From Nitrospirota bacterium (lineage in GTDB: Bacteria; Nitrospirota; Thermodesulfovibrionia; Thermodesulfovibrionales; Magnetobacteriaceae): a DNA stretch of 10,840 nucleotides. The translations under genes were made by a program, and so were the position numbers. The DNA is taken from the NCBI GenBank assembly GCA_015233485.1, contig JADFXO010000103.1, forward strand, positions 1 to 10,840, read 5' to 3'. Shown here piece after piece: positions 6,323 through 10,840 of the stretch (its first letter is position 1; every line of letters begins with the position of its first letter). The notes below the pieces were generated by a model. It was not told the DNA's origin. It was given only the letters and a program-made list of their open reading frames with translations, and did no database searches.

Positions 6323-6427
6323 TTAAGGAAATATCAACTTCCGTTTGAAGACGGAAGACCTGACATCAACTTTCGCCCGCTCGCATCCCCTCTCTATATG
6401 GGTAAAATCTCTTTGAAAAACCAGCAT
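6323..6427 (-). CDS. Possible 34-residue peptide with a strong ribosome binding site
   Basis: Fourteen bases after the stop of the HD frame, a perfect AGGAGG (6435-6440 on the complement) stands 7 bases before an ATG at 6427. The frame runs 34 codons to TAA at 6323-6325. The product begins MLVFQRDFTHIERGCER, is basic, and has no recognisable domain. The ribosome binding site is as good as that of the long genes here, and its distance from the HD stop is typical of a coupled operon gene. The short length and the hairpin inside the frame argue for caution. It may be a true small protein, the start of a decayed gene, or chance. Confidence 0.35.
   Translation of the reverse strand: MLVFQRDFTHIERGCERAKVDVRSSVFKRKLIFP
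6338..6357 (-). terminator. Hairpin downstream of the CARF/DHH/HD operon, possible weak terminator
   Basis: CTTCCGT (6338-6344) and ACGGAAG (6351-6357) form a perfect 7-bp stem with a 6-base loop. It lies about 85 bases after the stop of the HD gene in the direction of transcription. The bases that follow on the minus strand (TTGATATTTCC) are only moderately T-rich, so an intrinsic terminator is possible but not typical. Confidence 0.35.
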
Positions 6428-6441
6428 GTTTTAACCTCCTA

Positions 6442-8853
6442 TCACTCATCAACTTCACTGTATTTGTCGATATCTCCCCATCTGTATTGAATGGTGATGT
6501 TAAACTTTCCTAAATGTTGTTTTACTGGTTCATATTCAGAAGTAAATTCTTTCAATAGATCGTTCGAGGTAGTACTTTCCAATATCTTTCTTGGGCATAG
6601 TATTATATCAATAGTCATATTCTCTTTAGTGAAATTTAAGGCAGGAATGACCTTTATATCCTTTAAATTCATGTGCTTATCATAGTGTTTTTCCTGTTTT
6701 ATCTTCATGTCGGCCCTGTCTATGAGATCGGCAGCCGTCAGCCACGCACGGGCAAGTGTCTTTGATTCATTATTCCCGCTATTAAGAGCTTCGATGCAGC
6801 TTTTTTTGAATTCTACATAACCATCTTTCAATCCCATCTTTAGTCCGGTCTTCTGGTCATAACTACACGATATATAAAAACAGCCTTTTTTAAATTCATT
6901 ATCGGTTTTAATTAAATCGCAGATTTGCTGATAAGATTCATAAGCATAGCTTGACCTGATTAACGCCGTCTCATAATCTTGTTTCATCAAGTGGAGAGCA
7001 ATATGGACTTCCTTTTCAGTTCCAGGTCTTGAGGATTGGACATCACAACTATCTATGATTCTAAGCATGGCAACAACCTTCATAATGTCGATACCAATAC
7101 TTTTGTAGTCATCAATTTTTGTTGCCAGTGGCGCATAACTGCCAACAAATGGGTCTTCATATTTGGAGTCGGAATTGTTGTAAGGCATTTCTCTTCTGTG
7201 ATACCTGCAAACGTCCAGCACCGCGTTACAAACCGCGGCTGATTCATCTGACGAAAGAGTACCCTTCGGATCCCAGCCGATATCCTCCCCCAATGTTTTA
7301 TCATTAAGTCTCTGTACAGACAGTATGTGGTGATACTTTCTTATTTCTGATGGGAAAAGAGGGATGATTGCTCCGTTATCCATTTTTATAAAATCAAGGC
7401 TATGCCCACAGTCGTGCAATAATATACCTGCTATGAGACAAAACCTTTCTTTTATATTGAGAAACGAATTATTAACGTCGAACATGGGTGTAAGAAAAAG
7501 TTCCGCAAATTCAAGAAGATGGTGATGGTGTCGGCTTGCATGTTCCACCATGTCGGGTACTTTGTCGCCAGTCCAAATATATTTGCCCGATTTATCGATG
7601 ATGTTCTCTAATATATCTCTATAAGTTTTTACCTCATCGCCAAGTTCATCTTGGAGGAGATTAGTTATTATCTCTTTGGAGTATACCTCTATAGGCTCTT
7701 TCTTTCGCTGCTCTTTATATCTATCTCTAAACTGGTTGCCGAGGGTATTGAGCTTTCCACCCGTTATGAGATTCTTCATCTCTTCACTCAAGTATTTTTT
7801 AAAGGCCTTGTTGCCATTAAGTACCATTTTCAGCCGTGCCTCATTCCTGTGCCAGTGATGAAAATCGACACCAACCGGATAGGTGGGGATTCTTACTATG
7901 GGGGAATACGTCTCCTGCACGTAACATATAACGCATTTGTGAGAGTGCAGCAGGGCTTGAAGTGTCATGTATACACGAGGATTACTGAGTCCACCAGTAC
8001 TATTTATATATATCTTCCTAGTTTCACTTTCCATTTTTATTATCTCATAAATGGATTCATATAGTTGGCTGATACCAATCATAAAACCATTATAATCAAA
8101 TGTGCCCCCGAAGAGTTCGGGAGTTACGCCTTCTCCAATCGGCCTTATATTCCCAAAATCAAAGTATTGATTCAAAGAGGTGTTTTGATTAACATAACCT
8201 TTGACAACCTCAGCGCAATGCTTTGCAGTATTCGTTGCGGTCGGCATAAGATATATGGTTTCTTTCGGGCTAACGGGTTTGCCCTTAATTTCAAGATATC
8301 GCTTATAGATATAGGTTATCTCTTGAGGAAAATGATTGATTGATGCCGTCTTACTTTTGTTTGGTGCATCAAGTTTCATTTCAGCATTCAAATCAAGACT
8401 TTTAAGATATTCTACAAAACGATTTATATCAGTATTTATAGCTTCACTCCCTTTATCGCGTGATTGTATCACTCTTACAAGTTCACTTATCCCATTGTTA
8501 TGATCAGTTGTACTGTCTTTTTTTCCACTATTGTTAGATAACAACGATATCCCTACGGTAAGAATATGAGCAGCCTTTTTTGGTTCTATTTTTCCTACTA
8601 TTTCAAGCACAGTCTCCTCCTTTAGATTAGTTCCGGTTCTTGGCGTGCCCACAATCGTCTTCTTGCCGCCCCAGCCCTGTTCAATCTTATTAAAATATCC
8701 AAGCAGATGAATGACGTCCTTATTATTGCCTGCAATTGTGAATTTTCTTATAGATGGTTCTCCAAAAGCTGGATTATACATTATCACAAAATCGCATCCC
8801 TCCCCCGTAAAGCGTTCCGATGCCTCCGATAAAATCCGACTCCAAATAGCCAA
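6442..8853 (-). CDS. CARF-HD protein, with the C-terminal end of a DHH domain fused in front (frame-shifted second part of a DHH-CARF-HD gene)
   Basis: The open frame can be read as 803 residues from a TTG at 8853, but that start overlaps the upstream DHH frame by 80 bases and is probably not real. Residues ~18-87 are the missing end of the DHH protein: DFVIMYNPAF, then GWGGKKTIVGTPRTGT, as in DHHA1-type substrate-binding domains. Residues ~195-330 look like a CARF domain: strand TIYLMPTATNTAKHCAEVV, then IYINSTGGLSNPR with the STGG turn expected to touch a cyclic oligoadenylate. Residues ~430-610 form an HD phosphohydrolase: H438 and a run H442-H445, then LLHDCGH (H480-D481), H508/H509, CRYHRRE (H552) and D601. 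No known domain was seen at 620-803. Ligand binding by CARF and hydrolysis of a phosphoester or nucleotide by HD are inferred from the families. The CARF-HEPN RNase gene lies upstream in the same operon. Confidence 0.8.
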   Translation of the reverse strand: MAIWSRILSEASERFTGEGCDFVIMYNPAFGEPSIRKFTIAGNNKDVIHLLGYFNKIEQGWGGKKTIVGTPRTGTNLKEETVLEIVGKIEPKKAAHILTVGISLLSNNSGKKDSTTDHNNGISELVRVIQSRDKGSEAINTDINRFVEYLKSLDLNAEMKLDAPNKSKTASINHFPQEITYIYKRYLEIKGKPVSPKETIYLMPTATNTAKHCAEVVKGYVNQNTSLNQYFDFGNIRPIGEGVTPELFGGTFDYNGFMIGISQLYESIYEIIKMESETRKIYINSTGGLSNPRVYMTLQALLHSHKCVICYVQETYSPIVRIPTYPVGVDFHHWHRNEARLKMVLNGNKAFKKYLSEEMKNLITGGKLNTLGNQFRDRYKEQRKKEPIEVYSKEIITNLLQDELGDEVKTYRDILENIIDKSGKYIWTGDKVPDMVEHASRHHHHLLEFAELFLTPMFDVNNSFLNIKERFCLIAGILLHDCGHSLDFIKMDNGAIIPLFPSEIRKYHHILSVQRLNDKTLGEDIGWDPKGTLSSDESAAVCNAVLDVCRYHRREMPYNNSDSKYEDPFVGSYAPLATKIDDYKSIGIDIMKVVAMLRIIDSCDVQSSRPGTEKEVHIALHLMKQDYETALIRSSYAYESYQQICDLIKTDNEFKKGCFYISCSYDQKTGLKMGLKDGYVEFKKSCIEALNSGNNESKTLARAWLTAADLIDRADMKIKQEKHYDKHMNLKDIKVIPALNFTKENMTIDIILCPRKILESTTSNDLLKEFTSEYEPVKQHLGKFNITIQYRWGDIDKYSEVDE

Positions 8854-9418
8854 TCTTCATTCCGCTGGCGGCCGTATGAAACTTAGCCTTTTTTAAGGTC
8901 TCTTCAACTTTTTTCATGTTTTCCTTTTTAGCTCTTTTATATTCTTTCCATTCCTCCATATCTGGCATTGTATCAAAAGGGTCAATATCATCTTGCAAAA
9001 CCATCCTGAGCATCTCCATCCCCTTAAACAGTTGAGCAACGGGATTTAGCTCGACAAAAAGCAACCCTGAAAAAAGGTTGGACAGGGATGGAAATTTCAC
9101 ATTAGGGTGGTCTTTGGGTCTGTCATCCACGATGCAGACATAATCAACGAGTCTCTTGAGTTTTGCATCATCCTTACCTGCCGCCATATAGGCCTGAAGG
9201 CAGGCAGGATGCAGACCGCTTCCCTCGTTGTGATGATCAAAGTTGTTCCATTGTGTTTGTCCGCTTCCTCCTGCCTCTATGCACAGCACATCCGGATTTT
9301 TGCTATCTTCCTCGGGGGCGTCTCCTTTTGAAATGATAACTTTATCGCTCCCCGTAACCCCCATAATAAGGGCGGTTAGACAGGTGTCAAGGTCAGTTTT
9401 TTGTATGACAACTTTCAT
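8774..9418 (-). CDS. DHH-family phosphoesterase, N-terminal part (frame-shifted first part of a DHH-CARF-HD gene)
   Basis: The frame gives 214 residues, but only the first ~205 are likely genuine. Metal-site motifs of the DHH superfamily are visible: TDLDT (D9, D11), IEAGG (E48), FDHHN (D61-H62-H63) and VDDRP (D97, D98). A helical part follows to GYLESDFIGGIGTLYG. The frame then ends at once with MRFCDNV. The expected C-terminal half lies in the next frame, in phase with the CARF-HD frame. DHH enzymes hydrolyse phosphodiester or pyrophosphate bonds in short RNAs, cyclic dinucleotides or polyphosphate. Near a CARF RNase, a role in cutting the signalling nucleotide is attractive but only inferred. 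ATG 9418 overlaps the TGA of the CARF-HEPN gene (ATGA), with GAGG 7 bases upstream, so the start is well supported. An alternative reading is a truly shortened DHH protein. Confidence 0.78.
   Translation of the reverse strand: MKVVIQKTDLDTCLTALIMGVTGSDKVIISKGDAPEEDSKNPDVLCIEAGGSGQTQWNNFDHHNEGSGLHPACLQAYMAAGKDDAKLKRLVDYVCIVDDRPKDHPNVKFPSLSNLFSGLLFVELNPVAQLFKGMEMLRMVLQDDIDPFDTMPDMEEWKEYKRAKKENMKKVEETLKKAKFHTAASGMKIGYLESDFIGGIGTLYGGGMRFCDNV
8802..8806 (-). other. Frameshift point in a G5 run that breaks the DHH-CARF-HD gene
   Basis: On the minus strand, TTTACGGGGGAGGG holds the junction. With five Gs the DHH frame stops 9 codons later. With four Gs it reads LYGEGCDFVIMYNPAF and continues without a stop to 6442. 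The length 9418-6442 minus one base is 992 codons, that is a 991-residue protein plus stop. This may be a sequencing or assembly indel, a real inactivating mutation, or phase variation or programmed shifting. Confidence 0.75.
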
Positions 9419-10821
9419 AACTTAACCTCATTAGATAGATCCGGTTCCAACGTTTTATAAATAAATTCGTTAATCTCATTATAGAGGTTAGGGATACTTG
9501 TTTCTTTAAGTATTGCCTTCAACAGTTCCTCTAATGCAGAAGTTATAAAATCTACAAGTGATGCAGTTTGATTTATATTTAAAGATATGCCGATCGACCG
9601 TTTATCATTATTACTGCAAAGGTTATTTAGCTGTTGTTCGTTAATCCCCGCTATTTGATGGAGCAGTTTATTTCTGATTTTGTATACATTGGAGAATTTC
9701 TTTAACATACCGTAACTGTCTTTATATGATGCTGCTTTATTTTGTTTGATTTTATCTTCGATTAATTTGCTGTAGGTCTTTGGCGTGCACAGTATTGAGC
9801 CGTTCTTGCTGTCTAAACCTGTTATGCTAGTTGTATTTGATAGGAATTGTTGCTTGCTTACATCTTTTAATTCTTCGATACCGGTTACATCCCATGCTAT
9901 ATATCTCAATAGGTTTTCATAGAATGTCCCAACATTGAGTACAAACCCATAAATATTCTTGTTCCTTGCCTGAATTTTTAACAGTGAGAGCATATGTTTA
10001 AGGAGATTTGCAAGGGACGGGCTTTTATCTTCATCAAGCAAGGCCTTTATTGTGCTATCGCTTGAATGCGCGTTAAGAAATTTTGTAGCCTCTGTGATGT
10101 TTAGATTTCTCCTCATCTCAGCATAATGGAGCACATTCTTAACAAGTGCGGCATTGGGTAGTTCCCCAAATTCCTCTATAACCCCTATTGCCCCCATGTA
10201 GTCATAGCGCGATATGTGAGTCTTTATCATCCTTATGACCATATCTCTTATAAAAGGGGTAAGAGAGACAGGCTCAACTGTGCCGTGTCCACTACCGGTT
10301 CGCAGAGCTTCTTGAGGCGGCTGTTTTACTTGTATCGGGTAACACTTCCTGCCGTACAGATTAAACGCCACATTATGTAGCGCCGCGTTCAGGTGCGGAA
10401 TACCGGCAGAGATTACAGGATAGAATTTTCCCGTTGCATTAACAGGAGCATGTGATGGAAGTTCTTTCTTGAAATATTCATGAGCTAGATCCGCCATGTA
10501 GGGATTTACATGTGAGACAATCAGCAACTCAATATCCTTAATATTGCCGAATTGACCCGGAAATATTTTTTTTATTAACTTCCCCGAATTAATAGTATCG
10601 CCAAAGTTGTAACGGTTGTCTTTCTGATCTGTAACAATAAGAATAAGCTTATCTATTTTTCCATGCTCTTTCAAAATATAATTAACGGCAGGAACCAATA
10701 TGGGGAATATAACTTGATGTTTGAGTACATCTTCAGGACATAAAAATAAGGTTTTCCCAAGTTTGCGTGCCCCTATTATTTCTTCATTACTTTTACTTAA
10801 TTTAATCCAATTAGCAACCAT
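9415..10821 (-). CDS. CARF-HEPN ribonuclease of the Csm6/Csx1 type
   Basis: This 468-residue protein has an N-terminal Rossmann-like CARF half: strand LILIVTDQ (59-66), strand IELLIVSHV (97-105), then YPVISAGIPHLNAALHNVAF (134-152) and YPIQV (161-165). The SAGIPHLNAAL turn stands where CARF proteins touch cyclic oligoadenylate. The C-terminal half (about 195-468) is all-helical. It carries the HEPN catalytic motif R-x4-H (R383, H388 in IRNKLLHQIAGI) and an earlier FYENLLRY helix (300-307). In type III CRISPR systems such proteins are RNases switched on by the messenger made by Cas10. This is the first gene of a tightly coupled pair: its TGA overlaps the ATG of the DHH gene. ATG 10821 has only a weak ribosome binding site, and the frame stays open to the window edge, so the true start may be further upstream. 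No cas10 or CRISPR array is in the window. Confidence 0.85.
   Translation of the reverse strand: MVANWIKLSKSNEEIIGARKLGKTLFLCPEDVLKHQVIFPILVPAVNYILKEHGKIDKLILIVTDQKDNRYNFGDTINSGKLIKKIFPGQFGNIKDIELLIVSHVNPYMADLAHEYFKKELPSHAPVNATGKFYPVISAGIPHLNAALHNVAFNLYGRKCYPIQVKQPPQEALRTGSGHGTVEPVSLTPFIRDMVIRMIKTHISRYDYMGAIGVIEEFGELPNAALVKNVLHYAEMRRNLNITEATKFLNAHSSDSTIKALLDEDKSPSLANLLKHMLSLLKIQARNKNIYGFVLNVGTFYENLLRYIAWDVTGIEELKDVSKQQFLSNTTSITGLDSKNGSILCTPKTYSKLIEDKIKQNKAASYKDSYGMLKKFSNVYKIRNKLLHQIAGINEQQLNNLCSNNDKRSIGISLNINQTASLVDFITSALEELLKAILKETSIPNLYNEINEFIYKTLEPDLSNEVKL
9426..9429 (-). promoter_or_regulatory. Ribosome binding site for the DHH gene inside the CARF-HEPN gene
   Basis: GAGG on the minus strand lies 7 bases before ATG 9418, within the last codons of the CARF-HEPN gene. 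Together with the ATGA overlap it shows that the two are translated as a coupled pair. Confidence 0.55.
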
Positions 10822-10840
10822 GTTTGACTCTGGTTTCGCG

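Larger units (their letters stand above)
6225..6441. other. 217-bp spacer between the HD gene and the membrane operon
   Basis: This spacer holds the duplicated ribosome binding site (6226-6252), a 7-bp perfect hairpin (6338-6357) and a possible small ORF (6323-6427). The promoter of the membrane operon should lie here, but no convincing -35/-10 pair was found. Confidence 0.5.

Noticed and set aside
6334..6372. Two similar segments, ATATCAACTTCCG and ACATCAACTTTCG, 30 bases apart, as a possible degenerate CRISPR repeat pair
   Set aside because: Only two short, imperfect copies exist, with no further units and no uniform spacer pattern in the window; chance similarity is likely.
7651..8064. 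137-codon plus-strand frame opposite the CARF-HD gene
   Set aside because: It lies fully antisense to the strongly supported CARF-HD coding frame and its translation shows no domain or ribosome binding site.

Overview
This is an AT-rich accessory region of a bacterial chromosome. It uses canonical AGGAGG-type ribosome binding sites and carries a Sec/lipobox lipoprotein. The host cannot be named from the sequence. A Gram-negative or metagenomic lineage is plausible because of the lipoprotein and the type III CRISPR-like effectors, but this is inference. No housekeeping gene, tRNA, rRNA or CRISPR array is visible. The mix of an IS remnant, nucleotide-signalling enzymes and CARF effectors looks like a defence or stress island.

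Left part (1-3321, + strand). The C-terminal end of an IS1595-like transposase, broken by an in-frame stop, lies 44 bp before a two-gene module. Gene 1 has about 240 unrecognised N-terminal residues followed by a complete-looking CYTH (triphosphate tunnel) domain. Gene 2 fuses an N-terminal, partly degenerate CYTH domain to a RelA/SpoT-type (p)ppGpp synthetase domain. A run of ten A bases near the end of gene 1 could change its reading frame and make its stop overlap the start of gene 2.

Middle (3470-6224, - strand). Four membrane or envelope genes probably form one operon, in transcription order: a small multi-TM protein (GTG start), a 390-residue four-TM protein, a VWA-domain lipoprotein with an intact DxSxS MIDAS motif, and a two-TM protein with a bacterial PH domain. 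The last three genes overlap by 1 and 8 bases. The operon ends tail to tail with the RelA/SpoT gene. It resembles no complete system I can name.

Right part (6442-10821, - strand). A CARF-HEPN ribonuclease of the Csm6/Csx1 type is coupled by an ATGA overlap to a DHH-family phosphoesterase reading frame. That frame breaks at a five-G run and continues in another frame as the rest of the DHH protein, a CARF domain and an HD phosphohydrolase. Removing one G gives a single 991-residue DHH-CARF-HD protein. This pair looks like the effector side of a cyclic-oligoadenylate response: the RNase acts, and the DHH/HD enzyme may cut the messenger or other nucleotides. No Cas10 or other cas gene lies in the window.

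The window therefore holds two nucleotide-signal-based modules (CYTH/alarmone synthetase and CARF effectors) separated by an unnamed membrane operon. The most unusual elements are the CYTH plus CYTH-RelA/SpoT pair and the DHH-CARF-HD three-domain architecture.
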